Source: Melieria omissa
Taxonomy: Eukaryota; Arthropoda; Insecta; Diptera; Ulidiidae
Direction: 5' to 3'
NCBI GenBank assembly: GCA_963971225.1
Contig: OZ020269.1
Span: forward strand, 87,784,783 to 87,848,782
Length of the DNA stretch: 64,000 nucleotides
Below, piece after piece: positions 51,024-61,069 of the stretch. The position numbers and the translations under genes were made by a program. Position 1 is the stretch's first letter, and every line of letters starts with the position of its first letter. The notes beneath the pieces are model-generated. The model made no database searches, was not told the origin of the DNA, and saw only the letters and a program-made list of their open reading frames with translations.

Positions 51024-51801
51024 CTACTTCTTTTTTTCTTTTCTATTTGTGCTCGCGGGAATGTCGCGTCTATAATGTGCGGAATTGTATTGGTACTGAC
51101 GCTCGTTGTGCAAAGCAAATGAGTTAGCAAAACTTATACGCTGATGGTTGGACTCTAACTCTTGCGCAAGTGCTAGGGCCGACGGCATATCCGTGGGTCT
51201 GGACGAAAACAGTATGTCACACAACGGCTTGTGGAATCTGGATATGAAAGTCCGAAGAACATCGTGTCTATATTTCTGACTTAGCGACTTTATGAGTTCT
51301 GCGTTACCTTTATTTGCCATTATCGTTTTGTTGATCAGGAGCTCATCATAGAATTGAACAATTGACATTCTGCCCTGTCTAAGGATTGCCATCTCCTGTT
51401 CAATTAGATAAATCGGTTTCTTGTCGGCATATGTAAAGTCAAGTCTAGCTATTATGGCCCTGAAGTTGAGTAGGGTGTTAAATGATGATAACACCAAGTC
51501 GGCCTGTCCGATGATCTTATTCCGCATGATAGCTACCGCTTGGTAATGCCTAGAGCTTCCCTCATAATCCTGAAATAGTATGTAGGCAGTGAAGGCAGCC
51601 TGCCTCCAAGAAACATACCGAGCCTGATTGCCATCAAATTCAGGCAGTGACTTAACCACCTCGAGTGATTCGTCACACCTCACTGCAGGATCAAAAGTCA
51701 CTGCACTATACTCGACCACAGCGGGTGACGCCTCCAGAGAACTAAGTCTCTGTGTCAAATCCTCTACCGTGGCCTGAAAGCTCTGCTTGAGCGTCCATTT
51801 T
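51024..51801 (-). pseudogene. gag: Errantivirus Gag (17.6/297-like), N-terminal frameshift
   Basis: The frame ending at 51024 contains CDESLEVVKSLPEFDG, YVSWRQAAFTAYILFQDYE, AIMRNKIIGQADLVLSSFNT, YADKKPIYLIEQEMAILRQG and FISRFHKPLCDILFSSRPTD, a standard errantivirus Gag. An ATG near 51801 (MDAQAELSG) reads into a stop, while the main frame begins a few codons later (..FQATVEDLTQRLSSLE), so one base is gained or lost near 51785. The C-terminus ends in a lysine run (NRKEKKK). No pol follows, so only a fragment remains. Confidence 0.82.
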
Positions 51802-52426
51802 CGTTCGTGTGGAATAAATAGGAAAGAAATTTTCCTTATTCCCTAACCGTCGTGTCCGACCCTAACGCTACTCGTTTTTACACCTACAAAATATTTTATC
51901 TAAAAAAAAACAGTATTTCCTTATGACAAAATATTTTATTTAATAATAAAGAAAGTCAATTATAACGATCATGTCCCTACGTACATACCTAAAAGTCGTT
52001 TCCTAATCGCCAACTGTATCTCCAATTCAGCTAGGTTCCTATCGAGGAGATCCTTCTTCGTTGGCTCCCCGCGATCCGACAACCCTATTAACTCCCAATA
52101 TTTTTTTTCAAAAACTTTAACTGTGCGAGCTAAGCGATTTAGCTTGTGTTTCCTTGCCAAAAGGCTTTACCCATTCACTTAATTTGGTTGCTGCCTCAAC
52201 AAAGTCTTCCCTACTACTAAAAATATCAAAAGATAATATTATTTCTAAGTCATGGTCACTCAAAAGAGTTGTCCATATTAAAAAATTGTGTGCTAATTGG
52301 TAGTCTAGATTTATTCTCAGGTTCTGCCTGCTCACCCTGGCTCGGCCCTGTCTTCTCAGTCTTGGACATCAGACGTTTTTCTCCTCTGGAGGAGTTCAGA
52401 ATCGCAGAATAAAACTGTGTTATAAG
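51802..52426. other. Unassigned; minus-strand coding remnants
   Basis: Minus-strand frames read NLRINLDYQLAHNFLIWTTL, REDFVEAATKLSEWVKPFGK and, in another frame, KVFEKKYWELIGLSDRGEPT with KKDLLDRNLAELEIQLAIRK. They look like real protein split by frameshifts, but I do not recognise the family. AT-rich sequence fills 51840-51960. Confidence 0.35.
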
Positions 52427-53236
52427 CAGCGCCGTAGCGAGGGTCTCGGGGGCCCTTGTGCAAGATTTCGTAAGGGGCCCTTGAAAATGAATTTCTAAAA
52501 AAACAAAAAAAAAAAAGGTGATTTCGAAGCCTTTTCGAAGTCCATTAAAAAAAGGGTTCAAAGTTCGTGAGAAATTGAAAACAGCATTATACTTTGGTTT
52601 AAACAATTTCTTTATTTCTCATATGTGTGCACATACTATTACACTATATTCTGTATTAGGTAGATATTTTTACAGCCAAATATTCTAGACTGCGTGCCAT
52701 CAATAATTTTCGTGAAATCAATTTTTCGTGCTCTTTCATTCTCGATCGACAGAACAGCTAGCCCATTTAATCTTTCCTGCCCCATTGAACTCCTCAAATA
52801 ATTCTTAATGAGCTTTAATTTTGAGAATGATCGTTCAGCAGACGCTACAGTCACTGGGATAGTAAGGTACATTATACAAGCAGTATAAATATCCGAAAAA
52901 GTTGACGTCAACGAACTGTGTTCAATCATGAGAAAATCGGCTAGCTGTTTTACCGTTTTCATTTGCTTAATTTTTGAATTGAAAGTAGATTTCATTGATA
53001 ACAATTGTGCAGGAAAAGATGGTGATATGTAATCAGGAATTTTTCCCCCCAGGGGCCCTTTCCATAAAAAAGTAGATCCAATTTTATACAATGTTATAAA
53101 AACGTTATCGAAGATCTTTTCTAGCTCATACTTTAAAACGAATTCTAAAAAAAAAACAAAAGAAATCTTCGGGGGCCCCTCAGGGCCGGGGGCCCTGGTG
53201 CGCCGCACCGCCTGCACATGCCTAGTTACGGCGCTG
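52427..53236 (-). mobile_element. Internally deleted hAT element (ZMYM1-like type)
   Basis: 810 bp with inverted ends CAGCGCCGTAGC (52427) and CAGCGCCGTAAC (from 53236 reading inward). It keeps only the C-terminus of a transposase, so it is non-autonomous. The flanking 8 bp do not match (TTATAAG versus ATCCTATT), and the sequence left of it is not a continuation of the Gag on the right, so a rearrangement has occurred at one end. Confidence 0.78.
52639..53110 (-). pseudogene. hAT transposase C-terminus
   Basis: Minus strand [40 protein letters not shown], then [20 protein letters not shown] with [20 protein letters not shown]: the dimerisation domain of hAT transposases of the kind found in ZMYM1-like elements. 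It ends at a stop at 52639. The catalytic part is deleted. Confidence 0.82.
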
Positions 53237-53360
53237 ATCCTATTCCAATTCAATGGGGTACGGTAGGATTCGAGTGCTGCATCTGCCTCCCCTACAATTT
53301 TGTGCCTAATGGTATGTAATATAGCAAAATGTTGAGGTGTGTCTTTATTTTGTCCGTACA
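53237..53360 (-). pseudogene. gag: Errantivirus D Gag, second piece
   Basis: [40 protein letters not shown] continues the Gag frame from 54085 across the MITE; the only original bases at the insertion are TTAA. It is then cut by the deleted hAT at 53236. Confidence 0.82.
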
Positions 53361-53364
53361 TTAA

Positions 53365-54080
53365 GGGGCACAACTAGTTTGAAATTTTGAAAATTTCGTT
53401 TTTTGTTTTATTTCATATTTTTATAGTAAGTATAACTATCATAGAAAAAGTATACGAACGGATTTTGTCGAATTCGTAAAAGTCTCTGAGATACAGAGCC
53501 TCAAATCCGCCTCGTTCACTACGCGGTAACACGGTTTTAAAACTTTAAACGCGTTTTTCGCAAAACTACATTTTTCAAATTTGCTACAGCTGTAACTTGA
53601 TAACAAATCATCCGATCGACTTGGGTCTTTTTTTAGCTTATTGTGTATTTGTTTTTCCATACAATGACCCTCCAGTTTAATGATAGGATGAAAAGTATAA
53701 TTATGCCAGGCCAGAAACCATCAGATTTTTCAGCAAAATTTTAATTTTTTTTTCAAAAAACCGCCATTTTGTTGCATTTAATTTTTTTTTTACAACCGAG
53801 GGTCATTGTATAGGAAATATAACCTAGTTAAGTAAAATTTTTGGTTTTTTTGATTTCAGGCACTGCGAAAGCTACAATCACTGCAGCAGTGGGAGAACGT
53901 TTTTTTTTTGAAGACTCAGGAGATGGTGGATAACTTGCTGAAAATCGAATATTTTTATTTGAGAAAATTACTTTGTATTCATTATTTATGCAAAAATTTA
54001 AAACATTCGATGCAATACTTCACAAAATTCAAAATTCACAAAAATCTCCTTTTTTCAGGCGGTCAAACTAGTTGTGCCCC
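53365..54080. mobile_element. piggyBac-type MITE
   Basis: 716 bp bounded by perfect 18-bp inverted repeats GGGGCACAACTAGTTTGA and flanked by TTAA at 53361-53364 and 54081-54084. TTAA target duplication is the hallmark of piggyBac. The interior is AT-rich with no transposase, so it depends on an autonomous element elsewhere. The host Gag reads continuously (..VDRILLMYGQ..) when it is removed, which shows a single clean insertion. Confidence 0.9.
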
Positions 54081-54084
54081 TTAA

Positions 54085-54402
54085 GAGTATCCTATCAACA
54101 GATTTCCTCCATGAGCTGAATTCCCCTGGTTTCCCTGAAAATTCCCTCAGGCATTTCACGACATCGGGTACTCTTTCGGATGCGTCGATGTTTACACTGA
54201 AGTCTATTGCCTGTTCTTCCTCCTCTTCTGGCCTAGGATTTAGGATAGTGGACACTGCCTCGGTTACTAGTCTGATCAATTCATTCTTTTGATTAACAGT
54301 AAAAGTGGATAGTGAAGAGGTGTTAGTACTTGTAGTATTAGTATCGGATGACTGCAACCTTAGCCTTGACAAAGTCGCGGCTATTTGTTCTTCTTCGCTC
54401 AT
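54085..54402 (-). pseudogene. gag: Errantivirus D Gag, N-terminal piece
   Basis: ATG 54402: MSEEEQIAATLSRLRLQSSD, a Thr/Ser-rich linker, an acidic run (RPEEEEEQAIDFSVNID) and SERVPDVVKCLREFSGKPGE with FSSWRKSVDRIL. This resembles the Gag of errantivirus A (VPDVVRCLREFSG, SSWKKSVDRIL). It is interrupted by the MITE but not otherwise damaged here. Confidence 0.85.
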
Positions 54403-55140
54403 TTTATGAATTGTGTTTATTTTTCAAGTTTATTTATCTATTACTCTACCCTAATTAAAAATTAGCTCTCGAAACGAGTTCTAAATTATGGCTATCTCGA
54501 TTATTGAATTTACTTAATTATTTACTTAATTTACTTAATTAATTTACTTAAAAATTTTTGGTTATATTAAAGGGACACAAAGAAAGGTCTGTTCTCACAG
54601 TACGCGAAATTCCTGTTGCTGCAACATCTCCGTGCTTTCCTGCGTCTATTCCCCCAAGTATATCGCTTGTTGCCGCTGCCGCCTGCTGGTCTCAGATGCT
54701 TTGGCTGTTAACTTCCGTCAATTGTCTCCCCGCTTCTAATTGAAGTTCTGCTGCTTTAGTTAAAGTTTTAGTTTTAACCTTTGCCACTTATAGCTTAGTT
54801 TCGTCGTTCCTCTGCTTTGGTTTATTTAAATTTTACACTTTTTAATTTTTTCCGATTATCAGTTTGTTTCAACTTTCCGCTGTTTTAAATCATTTATAAA
54901 TTTTTTCGGTTGTTGCTTAGTTCCAGTGTTCTGTTGTGTTAATTCGTTCGAATTTAAAATTATTATTTTTTTTCCGCTTATTACCGAATTGCTCGTTCCG
55001 CTGCTTTAATTCATTTATAGAATTTTTATGCTTTTGGTTGGCTGGACAGTACAGTCCGTCCCTTTCGTTTCCACTACTAAGGGGCCAAATCCAAAATTTT
55101 CACAAAGTTTAGAAATTTCCCGCGATTTGCACTTGACCGC
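54403..55140 (-). other. Errantivirus D 5' leader
   Basis: About 740 non-coding bases between the primer site and the gag ATG, AT-rich with repeated ..TTACTTAATTTACTTAATT.. at 54500-54560. Confidence 0.6.
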
Positions 55141-55158
55141 GGTCCCTGCTCGGGCGCC
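55141..55158 (-). other. Errantivirus D primer binding site
   Basis: Minus strand GGCGCCCGAGCAGGGACC directly after the LTR, the same as at 33276-33292. Confidence 0.82.
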
Positions 55159-55432
55159 AATTAAACGAATCAAAATTGATTTTTGTCTGAGTCTTTATTT
55201 TTGCAGCACTATGTGCTTTCTTTCAAGTTGATTTCCAGACTAAAGCTTACTTGCTACCCTGCTTAATTGGTAACCGACGCCTGAGCCTGCCTTGTCAGCA
55301 TTTTGGATTTGCGCGTGCAGCGCAGTCGATCGGGCGTCGAACTGTAATTGATCCAATGTTGACATTATGATGGCAACATTGTGATCAGCGAAATTTGCGT
55401 GAGTTGAAGGGGTTGCAAGGGGAGTCTTAACT
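55159..55432 (-). repeat. Errantivirus D 5' LTR
   Basis: 274 bp, AATTAAACGAATC to GTCTTAACT (plus strand). It is followed by TATA and the protease of another gypsy element, so D inserted there. The 3' LTR is absent. Confidence 0.75.
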
Positions 55433-55436
55433 TATA

Positions 55437-55850
55437 TCCTGCCTCATCCAATATTGGAGTCGCCTGCAAATGCCCTTGTGCTAAATTGGTCATCATCAGG
55501 AGTACCATTAGGTATTTGAGCATCTGAAAATTTTAAAGATCGCTTAACATTGGCATGGTTTACTAGTTTCTCCAGTAATTGTTCTTAAAATCGTTCTGGG
55601 GCTTGAGATTATTGGGAGATTAAATTTGTGAAATGTCTTTTTGTTAAGGAGACTAATTGTAGATCCAGTATCGATTAATGTTGTAAATTTTTCACCATAT
55701 AATGTTAAGCTTAAATAAATTTTTATCGAGTCCGAGGCTAGTTGATAAAAAAATTTTCCTCTACCTCTACGTTTTGCCCTAAAGTATTGTTATGTTCAAT
55801 GTCACTCATTGTGTCAACATCCATAGCGGATTGTCTTGTTTGCTGTGTTG
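55437..55850 (-). pseudogene. Gypsy E Gag end and protease
   Basis: The minus strand reads NPTQQTRQSAMDVDTMSDIE and NNTLGQNVEVEENFFIN, a stop at 55738, then in the same frame DSIKIYLSLTLYGEKFTTLI with DTGSTISLLNKKTFHKFNL and PIISSPRTILRTITG, an aspartic protease. The frame degrades near 55540 and ends at the LTR of errantivirus D. Confidence 0.72.
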
Positions 55851-55858
55851 GGTTATAG
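55851..55858. repeat. MITE target-site duplication, left
   Basis: GGTTATAG, repeated at 56664-56671. Confidence 0.85.
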
Positions 55859-56663
55859 CACAGAACAAACACTATACAGAATGCGCATCTGGTGTAAAGA
55901 AAATTTTCTTCGCGGGTTCCAGCGGTACGACCCGTTTGTGGATGCGGGGGGAAGCAGTAAAGGGGATGAGAACGCACAGAGCGCGAGAGCGTAAGCTGAG
56001 AAGCTGCGACGGCGCACCACACACTGTGGTTGTTGTTGTTGGGCAACAAAGCGATGTGCCGCTTGCATGTTGGTGCTGGCTCGTGCTCGCTCTCCGCTTG
56101 CTTTTTGACAAACAAGAACAAGAAGTGGACAGGCAGTTTCATAGAAAAATTGATTGAGCGATCGCCAAGGCACATAAGGTGGTAGCACTACGGGAAAAAC
56201 CAAAATTCAATGGATTTTATAAGTTCTTTTGGTCTGCTTGTAAAATATAAGTTGTAAAAAGTACAAATGGCTACAATGAAATATATGTGTTAAATATTGA
56301 AACAACCAAGACGCATTAAGAAAGTGATAATAAGTGGAAAACTATTGCTACAATGTTGTGCTTATTATCAAAGAATGCTGCAACTACCTATTGAATTTGC
56401 CTTGGCGATTGCTTTGCCAAATCAACCACTTTCAATGTGCACGAGTAAAGCCAAGCTGGCTTGCTGCGGAAAGCAACAACATTGCGTGTTGTTGTCGAAA
56501 TGAGAATAAAGCCCAAAACTATCGAATCTATGCGTGTACATCAATTCGCGCTTACTCTCTCGGTTCCCTTTGCATTTTCCTCACCTTTGTTACTTCCCGC
56601 CCGCGTCCGAAATGAAATCGCAAAATTATTTCAGATGCGCCTTCTGTATACTGTTTATTCTGT
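55859..56663. mobile_element. 805-bp MITE with 8-bp TSD (hAT or P type)
   Basis: Inverted ends ACAGAAYAAAC followed by a longer imperfect match (..TATACAGAAKGCGCATCTG) on both sides, flanked by the 8-bp GGTTATAG. The interior has no credible transposase. Both hAT and P elements make 8-bp duplications, so the superfamily is open. It splits gypsy E gag. Confidence 0.75.
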
Positions 56664-56671
56664 GGTTATAG

Positions 56672-57440
56672 TTAGATCTGTTTTGCCCATTTTGGTTGTT
56701 ATGTGGTCTGTTGTAATATTTTTTTATGATTATTTGAATTGAATGAACTTTGTTGGGGGGGTGTTTTGGCGAGAATTATTGCTGTTGTTATTCCGATTGC
56801 TACTAAAATAACCACTATAATTATGTGACAGATTTGTTTGTCCTGTGCCGCCACTTTGTCTACTTGGTTTGCTTTTATCGAACTTAAAATTATTACTATT
56901 TTTAATTAGAAAATTGGTGTTTAAATTTCCTTCATCCATTCCGATGAAGGTATAAATAGTGTCGGACAATTCTCTTAAAGAAACACAGTTTCTTATTGCA
57001 AAGGCTAAGGTGCCTGCCGAAAGGGTTTTGACTCGTTGAATCAGTATTCCTGACAGAATGTTCTTCATCACGTCCCCATTTTGATTTGTTGTGCCATATT
57101 CGGCAATGTCTTCTTTTAACTTTAAGACTTTTTCGCTTAAGTCCTTCACGCTGCTTACCTTTAACAATGAAATTTCTTTGGTCAGCTGCATTTGGTCTTT
57201 GGACGACTTATAGTGCTGCCTAAGTCTTGACTTGCACTGTTCCCAACCATCGGGCTCATCCACGTCTAAAACGCTCCTGGCTGATCCTTGAAATTTGGTG
57301 TTGTAGACAATTTGAAACACCAGGTCACTCCTTTGGGGATGGTTGCCAATTACTCGCTCCACAGCTCTGATGAAGGATGTAAGGTTTTTTCCTTTCGCCG
57401 TCAAATGGTTGAACATACTTCAACTGCTTTTCGATGATGC
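56672..57440 (-). pseudogene. Gypsy E Gag
   Basis: Minus strand, in order: SAITQLLQQQSIQNSPSWAS and EKQLKYVQPFDG, a frameshift near 57410, then FNHLTAKGKNLTSFIRAVER, VIGNHPQRSDLVFQIVYNTK, GWEQCKSRLRQHYKSSKDQM and VSSVKDLSEKVLKLKEDIAE, ending in an Asn/Ser-rich tail. A change in the C-run at 56754-56761 gives a stop at 56730; another frame continues with NNQNGQNRSNYN to the MITE. Typical gypsy capsid-forming protein without zinc knuckles. Confidence 0.78.
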
Positions 57441-58099
57441 TTGCCCAACTAGGAGAGTTTTGAATTGATTGTTGTTGCAGAAGCTGGGTTATAGCACTAA
57501 GCAAATAAACACATAGAGGTACCACGCGGTACAAAATTTTTCGGTCACGCAAATCTAGCACGGTAGGTCCCACACGTACTTCGGCTATACGAAGTTTTGT
57601 CGCTGGCTTCGCCAAACTTCAATTTTCGAAGTTCATCTTCATTCTTTGTGGGATGTTCGACAAGGAACATCAATTGCAAGCTGTGCTGTGCTGATGAGCA
57701 CGAAACGGCGCGCCGCGGCGTATCGTTTGCAAATTCGAATATGCAAGGGTGTGTGTCCGTGTGAAAATAAATGTGCGTGTTGCTTGTGCATGCGCTGAGG
57801 TGAATGAAAACAATACGAGCAACTGCACAAGATAAAAAGCAAATTGAATTTCCATGGCTTTCGGTTCTGCTATGAATAACGAACCATGTGAATTTACTGT
57901 ACGCCTGTACAGTAGAGTGTGCGTTCCTATTGATAAAAAACCAAAACCATGAATTTCTGCTGTGCAATGTTGGCATTCATGTAGGCTACGTTGCCTTCTG
58001 ACCTAATAAAATTCATACCGATAAATTTTTAAATTCATATATTAACAAGCAACATATTATTATTTATTATTATCATTTCCTTAAAATTTATATTATTTA
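57441..58099. other. Unassigned; possible 5' end of gypsy E
   Basis: A continuous minus frame (57545-57976) has no recognisable domain. The sequence GGGTTATAGCAC at 57486 repeats the flank of the MITE at 55850, perhaps by chance. It could be LTR plus leader of gypsy E, but no primer site is seen. Confidence 0.3.
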
Positions 58100-58105
58100 G
58101 CAGTT

Positions 58106-58396
58106 TTATGTGTTCTTAAGTATTTTTATTTTATTCTTATTTTTCGGTTTACTTGCAATTTTCTCTTTGAGCCAAATGCAATTTTTTCTTAGCAAAATTG
58201 TTAAAAAGTAATCTAATATAAATTGCTTATGTTCCCTACAAGTAGACGGTTCTGAAAACCACATTTTGTATTCATCTACTTTTGTTACGTTTGCAACACA
58301 CAAATTGTACAAAAGCTTTTTTATATTGGAGGAATGAGGGGTTGCCTTAAAAAACGTATGAAATGTGTTGTAAAAGATTTTTGAAACAAAAAAAAA
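58106..58396 (-). pseudogene. P transposase C-terminal tail
   Basis: In a shifted frame: LYNLCVANVTKVDEYKMWFS, EPSTCREHKQFILDYFLTIL, which matches the Cys/His-containing C-terminus of P/THAP9-type transposases. Confidence 0.7.
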
Positions 58397-59200
58397 TTAG
58401 TCGATTGGAGCTTTTAGTTTTAAACTACTGTTAAAATAGTTGAAATTTTTGAAAAAGATAAACATTTCGTTTCCTTGTAAATTACAAAGCTCATCTTTTA
58501 TTAACTTTTTGCAGTTATGACAGTCAAATTTTTCAATAGTTTTCATCAATATGAAACCAGAGAAATAACGAAGGGAACCATCACTCATATGTTCATTTTT
58601 TATAATCCCTAAGGCATTTGAAGAATTCGCTTTCTCTGCATCAGATATGTCCTTTGATAAGCAAAATTCTTCACCGAACTCTTGATTTATAGCATTTTGA
58701 GTTTCATTTTCAATTTCAAACAAACTGGTATTATTGTCAATTGTTATAAATGAACCTTCGTCAGTTGGTTCACAATTGGAGGTTCCTGCCGTAAATGCTA
58801 TTATTTTCATTGAGATCATTTTCGCAAGAATTTGGTCAAACTCAAAAAGTGAAGGATTATTGTTTGTAACTCCTCTTTTTCTAACCAAATAAAAAAGATT
58901 TTCAAGCGGGTCTTGATTAAGTCTTGATAATAAAAGAAAATTGGATTTTTCCGCCCAGATATCTTGTGAAAGAGACAAAACGGAAGTAATTGATAAAACT
59001 ATACCATTTAAACAGTATACCGTTCTCGGATACTGGCAACTTTTGATATAGTTTTTCATTTCCTTCAAATAATTTTCGATATTGTTATTCTCACGAAGAG
59101 CTGATCGGAAAGGATTTTTATCAAAAAGAACATGGCTATTCAAACAATCAAAAAGTCTGTTTATTTTTTCAATAAATATAGCTGTGGACAAAGCTTTCTC
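58397..59200 (-). pseudogene. P transposase, C-terminal catalytic part
   Basis: KEKALSTAIFIEKINRLFDC, NSHVLFDKNPFRSALREN, and the conserved LNQDPLENLFYLVRKRGVTN, which carries the catalytic Glu of the P family (..DxLENxFxxxRxRGG..). An acidic region and a Cys/His segment (FDCHNCKKLI) follow. Upstream it is joined out of frame to the previous exon, with codons missing between. Confidence 0.82.
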
Positions 59201-59235
59201 TTTGCAATGATTATAACAGCCATTTTGTGATATCA

Positions 59236-60047
59236 TTTCGTGTTAAAATATTTCTTAGTGATTTTATTAGATGGGGAACATCGTACAGTGCATAAATTGT
59301 TTTCGAATCTACGACGGTAAATGGCGATTCAGACGTTATTCCCAATTTAGCGAATGACGATCTGTTGTTTGACCCTTGATCACACACAATTGCTCTTACG
59401 TTTATACCCAGTTTTTGAGAAATTTTTACATTATTTTTTATAATTTCTTTAAGTTCATTTGACGTCAAGCCGGTAGAAGAAGCGTAATAGCTCAAAACGT
59501 ATTTCCAATTTGAATACAGCCCCCTTAGCATAAAAACGCAAACTTGACCAGTAAGTTGGATTTTTCGTTCGGTTCCATTATCAACAAAGCCCACAACTTC
59601 TTCATTAAACAGATTGTACTGTAAATGTTTTCTGACAGAAAATTCATCGAACATCAAAACAGCTTCTCGTTCGTCGATATTCATAACTTGAAAAATTTTT
59701 TCAAGCGTGCTAAACAATTTTTGGCTTATGCCTGGCTGCAATGATTTTATTGGAGCCCATCTTAGCAACGACGTTTTAGAAGGTAAATTTAATTTCAGTT
59801 CGTCCCTTAGGAATTGGTAAGAAGCTGCAGAATAAAAGAACATGCTTTGTGCTATAACTTTTTCTTTTTCTTGCCAAACAACTCTTTTCTTTAGTAACAT
59901 TTTACAAAATATGGCAGTATTATCGGACAAAGATTTCTTAGCGACAAAATCATCAACTGCCTGTTCTATATTAGTCGCTCTTATTTTTTTGTTTCTTTTA
60001 TACTTATTCGAAAGCAAATTTTTCTGTAATTTTACAATCTTTCTCTT
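59236..60047 (-). pseudogene. P transposase, central part
   Basis: Coiled-coil continuation (KRKIVKLQKNLLSNKYKRNK), then FFYSAASYQFLRDELKLNLP, AVLMFDEFSVRKHLQYNLF (first Asp), INVRAIVCDQGSNNRSSFAK (second Asp region) and TIYALYDVPHLIKSLRNILT, all P-transposase landmarks. The frame continues directly from the THAP part across the single TAA at 60048. It ends out of frame at about 59230. Confidence 0.85.
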
Positions 60048-60716
60048 TTAGTCATAAATAATTTTTTTTTGTTTTTTAATTTCACCGCATGCGTCCCAAT
60101 ATTTCTTTCTGTAAAAAGCTTCGTTTTGTTCCCTTTTTAAACAATAAGTGCAGTATTGGTCTTCTTCATCTTTTTTTATTTCCGTTTCCAAATTGTTGGA
60201 CAAATTTTTCCACGCATTATTTCTGCAAGGATCCTCAAAAGCCAACAAATCTGCAATATCTCCCACAGTGTCCATTGAAGAGTCTGACAATTGTATTGGA
60301 TCACCACAATTTTTAAATTCTGCGAAAGGAAGTGCTTGACGTTGAATCGAAACATATTGATCAATTTCATCCTCTATTTCACTGAAATCAAATAAATGGG
60401 GGGAGCTCTCTGTGTTACTTTGGGAAGTTATTTTTTTTAGGTTCAGGTTGAGAGTTGGTATAGCGTTCTTTTTAAGAAGTCTGTTACCAATAAACTTAGG
60501 TTCAAAATGGTTATCACAAATAAATGCCTTGTCGATATTTTCATCTTTTTTGAGATTGCATTTTGCGATCCATTTATTTCTGAAATATTCATTTTTCGGA
60601 AATTTAAAAAGCCGAACTTTAAGAGACCCGTAATCATTCCTATAGCTCCTTTGACAGGAAAAAATAGCGCATTTCTTGTTATTTTTACGCTTTTTGTCGG
60701 AATTACTTATATTCAT
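60048..60716 (-). pseudogene. P transposase THAP DNA-binding domain
   Basis: ATG 60716 followed by CAIFSCQRSYRNDYGSLKVR, FKFPKNEYFRNKWIAKCNL, FICDNHFEPKFIGN and KKNAIPTLNL: a C2CH THAP finger with the C-X4-C, C-X2-H spacing and the terminal AVPTL-like motif. A Cys/Glu-rich linker and the start of a leucine-zipper-like helix follow to the TAA at 60048, beyond which the same frame goes on. Confidence 0.85.
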
Positions 60717-60792
60717 GATAAAAACTTGATGACGTTAATACGAGTAAAATCAAGTCAAGTTTCAAAAAAAGGGTCGTCAACAAAATTGTTTA

Positions 60793-60960
60793 GGGATTCA
60801 ACCACGTCAGAATTCGCTTAAATGTTTAAATTTAAACAAATTGTTTGGGATTCAACCACGTCAGAATTCGCTTAAATGTTTAAATTTAAACAAATTGTTT
60901 GGGATTCAACCACGTCAGAATTCGCTTAAATTTTTCAATTCAAACAAATTTTTCAAATCA
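60793..60960. repeat. 54-bp tandem repeat, three units
   Basis: Units begin GGGATTCAACCACGTCAG at 60793, 60847 and 60901. Units 1 and 2 are nearly identical; unit 3 diverges in its second half (TTTTTCAATTCAAACAAATT). Located between the P transposase start and the provirus at 61070. Confidence 0.9.
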
Positions 60961-61069
60961 GTTAACGCAAGGCATACGCAACCGGACAGCGCAACGATTA
61001 GATTGAAAATGAGCTGTTCTCAGAAAATTTGTTGAAGCGAAAGCGATCGCCAACGAAAAAAGGTATACA

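Larger units (their letters stand above)
58106..60960 (-). mobile_element. P-superfamily DNA transposon, degenerate
   Basis: Minus strand THAP domain, coiled coil, RNase H-like catalytic segments and P-type C-terminus occur in the order of P-element transposase. The 5' flank has three 54-bp tandem units (60793-60960). Terminal inverted repeats were not found by eye. Lesions: one TAA at 60048-60050, a deletion/frameshift near 59230 and one near 58390. Confidence 0.85.

Noticed and set aside
53439..53660. 73-codon ORF inside the piggyBac-type MITE
   Set aside because: No resemblance to piggyBac transposase and AT-rich composition; treated as chance.
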